Positions 9,003-16,991 of a stretch of 64,000 nucleotides of DNA are shown in pieces. The position numbers were made by a program, and so were the translations under genes. The DNA is from Sutterella sp. (GTDB lineage Bacteria > Pseudomonadota > Gammaproteobacteria > Burkholderiales > Burkholderiaceae_F): assembly GCA_020025915.1 (NCBI GenBank), contig JAHHRH010000002.1:1-64000 (forward strand), in the 5' to 3' direction. The notes below the pieces were generated by a model. That model was not told where the DNA came from. It was given only the letters and a program-made list of their open reading frames with translations, and did no database searches. Position 1 is the first letter of the stretch, and every line of letters begins with the position of its first letter.

Positions 9003-11333
9003 ATGCGTTGGTTCCTTCGCCTCGCCCTTGGCGTCACCGTGCTGACTGTGGTCGGCACGGGTGGCGTCCTTTTGTGGGCTCATCAGCAACCTAAGCCCAA
9101 ACTTATTGACGACTCGACGCAATGGTCTCAAGTGAGCCTTGATCGCGAAGGGCGTTTGTTGCATTTATCCCTTACAAAGGACGGCTACTATCGACTACCT
9201 GTCACGACAGAGGCGCTCTCTCGTGAAGCCATCGAAGCGACGCTTCGTTATGAAGACCGTTACTTTTATGATCATCCGGGCGTCAATCCTTTTTCTGTCG
9301 TCAGAGCGGCCTGGTCGACCGCGATGAGACCACGCAAAATCGGGGCTTCTACGCTCACGATGCAGGTAGCAAGACGTCTACAAAACCTCGACACTCGCAC
9401 GTGGCAGGGCAAACTCTCCCAAATGCTTTGGGCGCTTCGCTATGACGCGCATTACACCAAAGACGAAATCCTGAGTGCCTATTTGAGCCTCGCCCCCTAT
9501 GGTGGCAATGTCGAAGGCATTGAAGCAGCGAGCCTGGTGTATTTTGGTAAACACGCGTCACAACTCACAACCGCTGAAGCGATTGCGCTCTCTGTGGTAC
9601 CACAAAACCCGGTCAAACGCTCACCCCTCACCGGGCAAGACTTTGATAAAGCCCGTATCATTGCAGGCGAACGTGCGCTTAAGTCGGGTTTCATTCATCC
9701 GCGCTTAAGTCCCATCATCACAGCGCCCCTCAAAGTGCAACCCCGTTCAGCGCTCCCCTTTCATGCGCCCCACTTTGTACGTCTTGTTGAAATCACGCAT
9801 CCTAATCAGATACTCAACACCACGTTGAGTCTCTCGCTCAATGAGTCGCTCGACAAACTACTCAAATCAACCGTTGCGCGACTCAAACCCTATGGTGTGC
9901 CTAATGGTGCCTTGATGGTTGTCGACACACGCGACATGTCGGTCTTGGCGCATATTGGGAGCGCAGACTTTTTTGATAGCCAGATTGCTGGTGAAGTCGA
10001 CGGCACGCTCTCACCACGAAGCCCTGGTTCCACCCTTAAACCCTTTGTCTATGGCTTAGCGCTTGACCAAGGGCTTATTCATGCTCAAACGCTCTTGATA
10101 GATGAGCCTCGAGACTTTCATGGCTATCAGCCTGATAACTCCGACAAACGCTATCGTGGACCCTTACATGCGACCGATGCCCTAAACGAAAGCCGCAATG
10201 TGCCGGCCATCACGTTAGCGAGTCAACTCAAACCCGACCTCTATGCCTTTTTGAATCAAGCTGGCGTGCCACTCACACACCCACGTGAGCATTACGGTCT
10301 CTCGATTGTGTTGGGTAGTGCAGAAGTCACTATGAATCACTTGGCTGAACTTTATTCGATGCTCGCTAATCACGGGTTATGGCGCCCAGCTGTCCGTAGT
10401 GACACGGATAGCGCGAAGGCAACACGCCCATTACTCTCGCCAGAAGCCGCATGGATTGTGCGTCGCATGCTTGCTGATGGAGGCGAGACGATCAAGGTGA
10501 ACGGCCTAGACGTCCCCCTACTCTGGAAAACTGGCACCTCAAACGGCTTTAGAGATGCCTGGACAGCGGGGCTCGCAGGCCACTATGCAATTGTCGTATG
10601 GTTAGGTAACTTTAATGGGCGACCTGGCCCCTGGCTTCAAGGCGCGCTCGTTGCGCAACCGCTTTTTAAGAGCGTCGCCACGCGCCTATTGACGGACCGT
10701 CAATTTGCCCTCACCCAGGACGACCTGAAGGCCTTGAATGCCCGACCACCCCTTGTAAGTGAAGAAACGGTTTGTCGTTCTACTGGCGACCTCGCCACCG
10801 ACGCCGAAGGGCATGTGCGTTGCACGGACACCATGAAAACGTGGTTTATTCCAGGACGAAGTCCCATTCGTGAAACCGGTTTTTTAAAGCCCTTCCTCAT
10901 CGACAAAACGACGGGATTACGCGTCTGTCAAGAGGGTTCAAACACCGAAATCCAGTATCTTGAACACTGGCCTACTGAATACCTACAGCGCTTTTTGCAA
11001 GCAGGTATCGTTAAGCCCGCGTTGCCTGCTTGGGATCCTGCTTGTCACCGTCCGCAACAGGTAACGGGCCCAGCTCCCAAGATTCTGAGTCCTCGTGCCA
11101 AGACGAGTTACTTTACGAATGGTAGCGACACGCCACAAGCACGTATTGTGCTTCGTGCAAGTACGCCGCCTGACTCCAAGCTCGTCTATTGGTTTGTCGA
11201 AGACCGATTGATTGACGTTACGCCATCGGGTCGCAGTCTGGTATGGGAGGCGACGCCAGGCACTCATCAGCTGATTGCCGTTGACGACCTCGGACGCCGA
11301 ACACAACGAACTGTTGAGGTTCAACAGCCTTGA
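9003..11333 (+). CDS. pbpC: Penicillin-binding protein 1C, bifunctional peptidoglycan synthase
   Basis: 776 residues, typical of PBP1c. A single N-terminal membrane anchor (residues 4-24) is followed by a GT51 glycosyltransferase domain with YEDRYFYDHPGVNPFSVV and GASTLTMQVAR, a transpeptidase domain with the SxxK serine in STLK (Ser343), the SRN motif in LNESRNVPAI and KTGTSNG (Lys509), and a C-terminal BiPBP_C domain from about residue 685. All catalytic motifs look intact. Its start has GGAG at good spacing, and it follows the alpha-2-macroglobulin gene by 15 bases, so the two are one operon ending at the terminator 11347-11377. Confidence 0.95.
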   Translation: MRWFLRLALGVTVLTVVGTGGVLLWAHQQPKPKLIDDSTQWSQVSLDREGRLLHLSLTKDGYYRLPVTTEALSREAIEATLRYEDRYFYDHPGVNPFSVVRAAWSTAMRPRKIGASTLTMQVARRLQNLDTRTWQGKLSQMLWALRYDAHYTKDEILSAYLSLAPYGGNVEGIEAASLVYFGKHASQLTTAEAIALSVVPQNPVKRSPLTGQDFDKARIIAGERALKSGFIHPRLSPIITAPLKVQPRSALPFHAPHFVRLVEITHPNQILNTTLSLSLNESLDKLLKSTVARLKPYGVPNGALMVVDTRDMSVLAHIGSADFFDSQIAGEVDGTLSPRSPGSTLKPFVYGLALDQGLIHAQTLLIDEPRDFHGYQPDNSDKRYRGPLHATDALNESRNVPAITLASQLKPDLYAFLNQAGVPLTHPREHYGLSIVLGSAEVTMNHLAELYSMLANHGLWRPAVRSDTDSAKATRPLLSPEAAWIVRRMLADGGETIKVNGLDVPLLWKTGTSNGFRDAWTAGLAGHYAIVVWLGNFNGRPGPWLQGALVAQPLFKSVATRLLTDRQFALTQDDLKALNARPPLVSEETVCRSTGDLATDAEGHVRCTDTMKTWFIPGRSPIRETGFLKPFLIDKTTGLRVCQEGSNTEIQYLEHWPTEYLQRFLQAGIVKPALPAWDPACHRPQQVTGPAPKILSPRAKTSYFTNGSDTPQARIVLRASTPPDSKLVYWFVEDRLIDVTPSGRSLVWEATPGTHQLIAVDDLGRRTQRTVEVQQP

Positions 11334-11346
11334 CAGAATCAACACA

Positions 11347-11377
11347 AAGGCCGTCTGACAAGCCATCAGACGGCCTT
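11347..11377. terminator. Bidirectional terminator between pbpC and the rhodanese gene
   Basis: A 12-bp perfect inverted repeat (11347-11358 with 11366-11377) and 7-base loop lies between two convergent genes. T-rich sequence follows on the plus strand and a TTTGTGTT run on the minus strand, so it can serve both. Confidence 0.8.
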
Positions 11378-11385
11378 ATGTTTAA

Positions 11386-11715
11386 TTAACGAACCAATTC
11401 ATATGGCCACTGAATCACGCCCAAGAAGTTTCGAACATCGTGGTAGCCACTTTGCGCCATGATGCGCCCAGAGACGTCGCTACGTCGCCCCGAGCGGCAA
11501 TACACCAACACGGTTTGCTTTAAATCGGGGGCTTGCGGCAAAACGCAGCCCAACGTAATTTCACTCATCGGCACATTGATTGCACCAGGCACATGGCCCA
11601 TCGCAAATTCATGCGGCTCGCGCACATCCAAGATCACAACGTCTTGGCTATCCATCAACGCCTTCGCTTCTTCTGGCGTAATGGTCTGAAATCCATCTGG
11701 TGTTTCACCAAACAC
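11386..11715 (-). CDS. Single-domain rhodanese (sulfurtransferase)
   Basis: About 109 residues. VVILDVREPHEFAMGHVPGAINVP is the rhodanese entry motif, and VYCRSGRRS holds the active-site cysteine in a CRSGRR loop, as in GlpE/PspE-type single-domain rhodaneses that pass sulfane sulfur to acceptors. It probably works in the cytoplasm, since no signal peptide is seen. I chose the GTG at 11715 because GGAG lies 7 bases upstream; an in-frame ATG six codons earlier has no ribosome binding site. It stands alone between two terminators, in the place where purF commonly follows cvpA in related genomes. Confidence 0.88.
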   Translation of the reverse strand: MFGETPDGFQTITPEEAKALMDSQDVVILDVREPHEFAMGHVPGAINVPMSEITLGCVLPQAPDLKQTVLVYCRSGRRSDVSGRIMAQSGYHDVRNFLGVIQWPYELVR

Positions 11716-11828
11716 GCTTATTCTCCAACGCATTAACTGAAGTCAGCGAAATCATAGCAAATTATTCCTCTCTGAAAAAGCGCTTTTTGTAAGCACTTGG
11801 ACACGATTCTCGCTTTTAAAATAACAAA

Positions 11829-11860
11829 AGAGGCGTTTGCTCTTCTCAACAAACACCTCT
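11829..11860 (-). terminator. Terminator after cvpA
   Basis: An 11-bp stem with one wobble pair (11829-11839 with 11850-11860) and a T-rich run follow on the minus strand, about 20 bases after the cvpA stop. It closes the folC-SPOR-cvpA transcription unit. Confidence 0.8.
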
Positions 11861-11882
11861 ACGAAACTCAACCACGAGACGA

Positions 11883-12389
11883 TTAAATCCCCTGAATCTT
11901 CTGACCGCGCAAGGCTTGAATCCAATCAGGCATATAAGGCATTGACCAATCGATCACGGTCTGAGCAGGGCCGATCATCACAGATTGCTGCCACATATTG
12001 CTCGAGCTGAGTTTATCGGACAAGCCAAACAAAAAGACACAAGTAGCCACTACAATGATGCCTCGCACAAACCCAAAGACAGCGCCCAAGACACGGTCTT
12101 CAAAGGAGAGCGAAGCGACCTCCATCATCTTTCGCAAAATAAAGCCAAAAAGACCAACGGCAAACAAGCACCCGACCAAAATCAAGACGGACACAATGAT
12201 GACCTTCGGGAGGTAGCCAAGACTTTCGAGCGGAATACGGTCAGCGATCTCCCCCGCAAAGCTCATACTCAGCATAATGCCAGCAATCCACCCCACGATA
12301 GCGAGCACTTCTCGAACGACGCCGCGCATCACGCCGACAATGGTCGAGAGCAAAAGAACCGCGCCAATGATCCAATCAATTTCAGTCAT
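11883..12389 (-). CDS. cvpA: CvpA family inner-membrane protein
   Basis: 168 residues from the ATG at 12389, which gives the usual CvpA N-terminus (MTEIDWIIGAVLLLSTIVG, then RGVVREVLAIVGW). An upstream in-frame start would overlap the SPOR gene and add a non-homologous stretch. Four hydrophobic segments are visible (about residues 5-22, 28-45, 60-85, 100-125). CvpA is linked to colicin V export and to envelope homeostasis; its mechanism is not settled. It follows the SPOR gene in the conserved folC-dedD-cvpA order. purF, the usual next gene, is absent. No good ribosome binding site is visible before the chosen start. Confidence 0.88.
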   Translation of the reverse strand: MTEIDWIIGAVLLLSTIVGVMRGVVREVLAIVGWIAGIMLSMSFAGEIADRIPLESLGYLPKVIIVSVLILVGCLFAVGLFGFILRKMMEVASLSFEDRVLGAVFGFVRGIIVVATCVFLFGLSDKLSSSNMWQQSVMIGPAQTVIDWSMPYMPDWIQALRGQKIQGI

Positions 12390-12492
12390 GAGATAGAAAG
12401 AGGTACAAAAGAAAAAAACAGAAAAATTAAGCGCAGATCCCACAAAAACCTGCGCTTTGGATACTGATGCGTATTCTATCTGAAAACGCTTC

Positions 12493-13683
12493 TTATTGGT
12501 TACCCACAATGAGTTTACCCGTCTGGCCTGTGAGCGCCAACGTACCTTGCACGCCTCGCGCTTCTTCTTGCGTCTTATATAGACCTACGCGAACGCGCCA
12601 GATGACACCGGCTTTTTGTTCAAGCGCAAGCTTATAGGCTGGTAACCCCTGATTCGTCAATTCACGAACCAGACGATCGGCATTACGTTCACTGCTCGTT
12701 GCCAAAACCTGCACGAAATAGCCTTTACCTGTCGGCGCCGTCAAACCCACCTTCGGTTTAGGTTGCTCAGGTTTCTTTGCGACTTCGGGCTTAGGCTCTG
12801 GCTTTTTCTCGGGCTTCACGTCCGTTTTGACGGGCTGACGCGCTTCATTTTGCAAATTCGCTTTCGCGGTTGACGTTTCTTTGTCAACAGAACTCGGCAT
12901 CACGTCAATGTCACCAGAACTCCCTTGATCGGGACGCGGATCGGCTTTCGTTTCAAGTGTAGTCGTTGCTTTTTCTGTGATCGCCGGAATCTCAGTCGAG
13001 AGATTCGACTTCGGTAAGTCGCCTTCTTTATCAAGTAAAAAGGGGGCAAGCACAATCACCAAGACCATCAGAGCTGCCGCGCCAACTAAACGGTAACGGG
13101 TGCGTTGACGCTGCTCGTAGAGTTCTTCATTGATCGGATCATCCAGATCGTCGTCAGGCGCCGTCTGCTTTTGAAAGCGTCCAAAGAAGAACCCTTTTTT
13201 CTTGGGCTCTTCAGTCGGCGCCTGAATTTCCGAAGGATCAGGCGTCACGGGTTTTGGTTTTTTGGGTGCAGAGGGCGCAGGAGCACTCCCTGACTCACCC
13301 AATACCGGAGCATCATTCGGATCGTACGCTGGCACCACCTTCGGATTCGAAGACGACATCATCGGTTCCACACGAGAGGTCGTCGAGGAGGACAGCATGG
13401 ATTCAACGACGGGCTTCGTCACAGCAGGCTTCGGCTGCAAGGGTTGCGTGGACGGCAGAGGATCAGACGCTTGCGGCGCTGGTGTCGGTGTCACGGGTGG
13501 CACGGCGGCGCCTGGCATCCCTTTTGCACGCTCATCGCCCACAACAGCAAAGGCAGGCGGCTCTTGTTTTGTAGGCTGAACGTCCCATGGAGCCGGCGCA
13601 TCGTCCCCCATTTGAGGCTCGATACGCACATCGCCCGCTGTTTCTTCGGGCTTATCTTTTTTGAAGGGATTAGGAAACTGCAT
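12493..13683 (-). CDS. dedD: SPOR-domain protein, DedD-like
   Basis: 396 residues. A long Pro/Ala/Lys-rich N-terminal region is followed by one transmembrane helix (about residues 200-220, LVGAAALMVLVIVLAPFLLD), a low-complexity periplasmic spacer rich in Lys, Pro and Glu, and a C-terminal SPOR domain (from about 320, GYFVQVLATSSERNADRLVREL). SPOR domains bind septal peptidoglycan lacking stem peptides and bring proteins to the division site. Position between folC and cvpA matches dedD. The family usually starts closer to the membrane helix, so the 200-residue cytoplasmic N-terminus is long for a DedD and of unknown role. Confidence 0.85.
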   Translation of the reverse strand: MQFPNPFKKDKPEETAGDVRIEPQMGDDAPAPWDVQPTKQEPPAFAVVGDERAKGMPGAAVPPVTPTPAPQASDPLPSTQPLQPKPAVTKPVVESMLSSSTTSRVEPMMSSSNPKVVPAYDPNDAPVLGESGSAPAPSAPKKPKPVTPDPSEIQAPTEEPKKKGFFFGRFQKQTAPDDDLDDPINEELYEQRQRTRYRLVGAAALMVLVIVLAPFLLDKEGDLPKSNLSTEIPAITEKATTTLETKADPRPDQGSSGDIDVMPSSVDKETSTAKANLQNEARQPVKTDVKPEKKPEPKPEVAKKPEQPKPKVGLTAPTGKGYFVQVLATSSERNADRLVRELTNQGLPAYKLALEQKAGVIWRVRVGLYKTQEEARGVQGTLALTGQTGKLIVGNQ

Positions 13684-13720
13684 GACGACAACCTCTTTAG
13701 GAAATCAAATACGAGCCACT

Positions 13721-15055
13721 TTAACGATGAATACCTTCTCGATCAAAAACCTCGAGCGCAGCAGTCACCGTTACAAACGAACCGAATACAACGATTCTAA
13801 CAGTCGAGTTCTGATCTGACCCCGCCTGGAAACTATTTTTTGCTAAGTTGGCCTCACGACGTGCGCCAGCCAAAGCGCTTGCCACATCATCATAGGTCGT
13901 GATCACGTCGCTAGAAATACCCGCTTCAAGCATCGCGGCCTTTAATTGGTCAGCCGTCGCAGCACGTGGTCCCGTTAAGGACGCTACGTGCCATTCGTCA
14001 AACGCATCCGCCAAGATATGCATCACACCCGCCATATCCTTGTCGGCCAACATCCCGACAACCGCGATCATGCGTTCATTCGGCTGACGGCTTTTGATGA
14101 CATTCGTAAAGAGGACTTCTGCCGCCTGCGGGTTGTGACCCACGTCGATAATGGTGGGGACAGGATCGTCAGTGATATGTTCAAAGCGGGCTGTCAGTCG
14201 TACGGTCTTTAAGCCCGTCGCAATGTCATCTTGTGTCACAGGCACGCGTCCCATCAAAGAAGCGACAACGGCCAACACACCACCCGCATTGCTGTACTGA
14301 TTGACACCGGCCAAAGCAGGTTCGGGCAAGTCGTCAAAAAGCGTCGCTCCCATCGAGAACGTAAAGCATCCATTATCTTTGAGCGTCACGCGCCAATCTT
14401 CGTTTGCAAAACGACGTACGGCACCAATTTTTTCGACATAGTCACGCACTGTGGACGGCACCAACGGATCAGCGCAAACAGCCGGGCAGCCCGAACGATA
14501 GATATGCGCCTTTTCAAAGCCGATGGCTTCACGCGTATGCCCCAAGAAAGCCACGTGGTCAACCCCAATCGTCGCAATCACTGCGGCGTTTCCGTCGATA
14601 CAGTTGATAGCATCCAAGCGGCCACCCAAACCAATTTCGAGGATCACGACATCGAGCTTAGCGTCTAAGAAAATCTTGAGTATCGCCAAAGCCGTGTATT
14701 CGAAGTAAGAGAGCGTCATCTCACCGCGCGCCGCTTCGACCTCACGGAAAGCCTTGATGAGACACTCGTCGCTCACTTCACGGCCATTTACCACACAGCG
14801 CTCATTGAGACGAATCAAGTGGGGGGATGTATGCATCCCAGTCGTATAGCCTGCGGCGCGATAGATGCTTTCGAGCATGGCACAGGTCGAGCCTTTACCA
14901 TTTGTCCCCCCAACCGTAATCACCGTCTGTGACGAAAAATCCAACCCCAAACGTTGAATCATCGTTTGCATACGTTCGAGCCCCATGTCGATGGGCTTCG
15001 AATGAAGCACTTCAATGTGGTTAAGCCAAGCATCAAGATTAGTCGCGTCAAACAT
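13721..15055 (-). CDS. folC: Folylpolyglutamate/dihydrofolate synthase
   Basis: 444 residues, full length for FolC, which adds glutamate to dihydropteroate and to folates in the cytoplasm. The ATP-binding loop TVGGTNGKGSTCAMLESI is near residue 50, followed by TSPHLIRLNERCVVNG, EIGLGGRLDAIN and TIGVDHVAFLG, all typical of the Mur-ligase-related FolC family. VDVGHNPQAAE-like sequence (IDVGHNPQAAEV) marks the C-terminal domain. GGAGAC precedes the ATG. It lies between accD and the SPOR gene as in many betaproteobacteria, but the accD terminator means it likely has its own promoter. Confidence 0.95.
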   Translation of the reverse strand: MFDATNLDAWLNHIEVLHSKPIDMGLERMQTMIQRLGLDFSSQTVITVGGTNGKGSTCAMLESIYRAAGYTTGMHTSPHLIRLNERCVVNGREVSDECLIKAFREVEAARGEMTLSYFEYTALAILKIFLDAKLDVVILEIGLGGRLDAINCIDGNAAVIATIGVDHVAFLGHTREAIGFEKAHIYRSGCPAVCADPLVPSTVRDYVEKIGAVRRFANEDWRVTLKDNGCFTFSMGATLFDDLPEPALAGVNQYSNAGGVLAVVASLMGRVPVTQDDIATGLKTVRLTARFEHITDDPVPTIIDVGHNPQAAEVLFTNVIKSRQPNERMIAVVGMLADKDMAGVMHILADAFDEWHVASLTGPRAATADQLKAAMLEAGISSDVITTYDDVASALAGARREANLAKNSFQAGSDQNSTVRIVVFGSFVTVTAALEVFDREGIHR

Positions 15056-15106
15056 GACGATGTCTCCATCACGGTGTCCCTACGATAAGGCCAACACCAA
15101 AATAAA

Positions 15107-15149
15107 AGAGCCGCTCGGTATAGGCTCGCTACCCACCCTTGGCGGCTCT
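15107..15149 (-). terminator. Terminator after accD
   Basis: An 8-bp perfect stem (15107-15114 with 15142-15149) with a long GC-rich loop that can fold further is followed on the minus strand by TTTTATTTT. It lies about 50 bases after the accD stop and before folC. Confidence 0.7.
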
Positions 15150-15197
15150 CATCAACCATTAGTTTAAATTGTATCCGACATATGGTGTCGAATGGTT

Positions 15198-16073
15198 TTA
15201 TGCACCTACGACAGGCGGCTTACGCAGTAAGTGTTGCGTCAAGGTAGAAATGCGAGAGCGCATTTCGCGACGGTCAACGATCATGTCGATCTGCCCCTTA
15301 GCAAGCAAGAATTCTGCGCGCTGGAAGCCTTCAGGCAACTTTTCACGCACCGTTTGCTCAATCACGCGTGGTCCCGCAAAACCAATCAAGGCGCGAGGTT
15401 CAGCAATCACTACGTCACCCATAAAAGCAAAAGAAGCCGAAACCCCACCCATGGTCGGATCGGTCAACACAGAAATAAAGGGAAGCCCCACCTTATGAAG
15501 GCGCGTAATGGCAACTGTGGTTTTTGCCATCTGCATCAAAGAAAGCAAGCCCTCTTGCATACGAGCCCCACCCGAAGCTGAGAAGCAAACAAACGGCGCA
15601 CGACGAGCAATCGCCTCATCCACAGCACGCGAGAATCGTTCGCCAACCACACTACCCATGGAACCACCCTGGAAGCGGAATTCAAAGGCCGCCGCCACGA
15701 TCGGCTGACGACGCAGGGTACCAACCATAGCAATCAAGGCATCCGTTTCACCCGTCGACTCCACAGCGGCTGCCAAACGCTTAGGATAAGGCTTGCTATC
15801 CACAAAGCCCAACGGGTCCACACTGCGAACGTTCTCGGCGATTTCAACGGCGCTATCTGCGTCTAAGAACCCAAACAAGCGCGCACGAGCACCAATACGA
15901 TGATGGTGACCGCACTTAGGGCAGACCTGCAGACTAGAACACAATTCTTCCGTATAAAGGGGTTGCTCGCAACCAGGGCACTTGGTCCAAACGCCTTCAG
16001 GAATCGGGCTCGTCTTACGTTCAGGCGCATCTTCGCGCTTAATCTTCGGCAGAATGTGGGTAATCCAACTCAT
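15198..16073 (-). CDS. accD: Acetyl-CoA carboxylase carboxyltransferase subunit beta
   Basis: 291 residues, the usual AccD length. The N-terminal zinc ribbon is present as CPGCEQPLYT and, 19 residues on, CPKCGHHHRIG. The carboxyltransferase core includes FEFRFQGGSMGSVVGE, CFSASGGARMQEG and DPTMGGVSASFA. AccD pairs with AccA to move the carboxyl group from biotin to acetyl-CoA, the first step of fatty acid synthesis. A TATAAA lies about 15 bases before the ATG and an 8-bp stem-loop (16092-16113) separates it from truA, so the gene probably has its own start with a very short leader. In related genomes trpF/B/A lie between truA and accD; here the gap is 114 bases. Confidence 0.96.
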   Translation of the reverse strand: MSWITHILPKIKREDAPERKTSPIPEGVWTKCPGCEQPLYTEELCSSLQVCPKCGHHHRIGARARLFGFLDADSAVEIAENVRSVDPLGFVDSKPYPKRLAAAVESTGETDALIAMVGTLRRQPIVAAAFEFRFQGGSMGSVVGERFSRAVDEAIARRAPFVCFSASGGARMQEGLLSLMQMAKTTVAITRLHKVGLPFISVLTDPTMGGVSASFAFMGDVVIAEPRALIGFAGPRVIEQTVREKLPEGFQRAEFLLAKGQIDMIVDRREMRSRISTLTQHLLRKPPVVGA

Positions 16074-16187
16074 GACTTTGTGTATTTATAGGCTCGTTTC
16101 ATTAAAAACGAGCGTTCATCGTTAAACTGCGGCAATTATATCGCGTGGTGCGAGCAAAAAAGCCCGCCAAACCATCGACCTTACAGA

Positions 16188-16991
16188 TTAGCCTACATGC
16201 TCAAACTTGGGATCTGTCCACCCAAAGGGACTCGGACCCGTCGCAGGGATATTCGGATCTTCGTAATTAACCCCCATCAAGTAGAGCCCATTCGGACTAA
16301 ACGTGGGGGCAGCCACGTGACGGCTTTTCGCACGCAAAACTTCGTCAATCCACTCGGGCTTTTCTCGACCTGTGCCGACAAAAATCAAAGATCCCACGAT
16401 ATTTCGCACCATATGCTGTAAGAACGCATTGGCTTCAATACGAACGCCCACCAAACGTCCCATATGCGTTAATTCCAACCGATGGATCGTGCGCACAGGG
16501 CTCGCAGCCTGGCATTCAGACGCTCTAAAACTCGTAAAGTCGTGTTCGCCCAAAAGGTACTGCGCCCCTTCACGCATTCTTTCAACATTTAAGGGTCTAA
16601 AGACCCAGCCCGTCAGATCGCTCAAGACGGGTGAACGAATCGGATCGTTATAGATCCAATACTCGTAGGTGCGCGACCTTGCAGAAAAACGTGCATTAAA
16701 GTCGTCAGGCACACGACGAGCCCAACGCACAGCGACCCCTTCAGGCAAAAAAGCATTCAAACCTCGCACCCAATTGCGTTCTAGACGATCAGCTTCAGTA
16801 TCGAGACTCACCACCTGTTGCATGGCATGCACGCCCGTATCGGTGCGACCCGCGCAAAAGGTCGGTGTAGGCACACAAAGAAAGGCTTCTAGCGCTTCTT
16901 CAATCGTTTTTTGTACGGATGGGCAAGATGGCTGAATTTGCCAACCGTTAAAGCCCGTCCCTTTATATTCAATCCCTAGGGCGATTTTCAC
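16188..16991 (-). CDS. truA: tRNA pseudouridine(38-40) synthase
   Basis: 267 residues. FCAGRTDTGVHAMQQVVS contains the catalytic aspartate (Asp51) of the TruA family, and YKGTGFNGWQ is the conserved N-terminal block; FLQHMVRNIVGSL marks the C-terminal half. The enzyme makes pseudouridine at positions 38-40 of tRNA anticodon stems. The start is a GTG whose last bases overlap the fimV stop (GTGA), so translation is probably coupled to fimV, the standard gene order in betaproteobacteria and pseudomonads. Confidence 0.95.
   Translation of the reverse strand: MKIALGIEYKGTGFNGWQIQPSCPSVQKTIEEALEAFLCVPTPTFCAGRTDTGVHAMQQVVSLDTEADRLERNWVRGLNAFLPEGVAVRWARRVPDDFNARFSARSRTYEYWIYNDPIRSPVLSDLTGWVFRPLNVERMREGAQYLLGEHDFTSFRASECQAASPVRTIHRLELTHMGRLVGVRIEANAFLQHMVRNIVGSLIFVGTGREKPEWIDEVLRAKSRHVAAPTFSPNGLYLMGVNYEDPNIPATGPSPFGWTDPKFEHVG

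Noticed and set aside
11347..11377. GCCGTCTGA in the pbpC terminator resembles the Neisseria DNA uptake sequence
   Set aside because: I saw no repeated genomic-style occurrence in the window; one inverted pair inside a terminator is best explained as a terminator.
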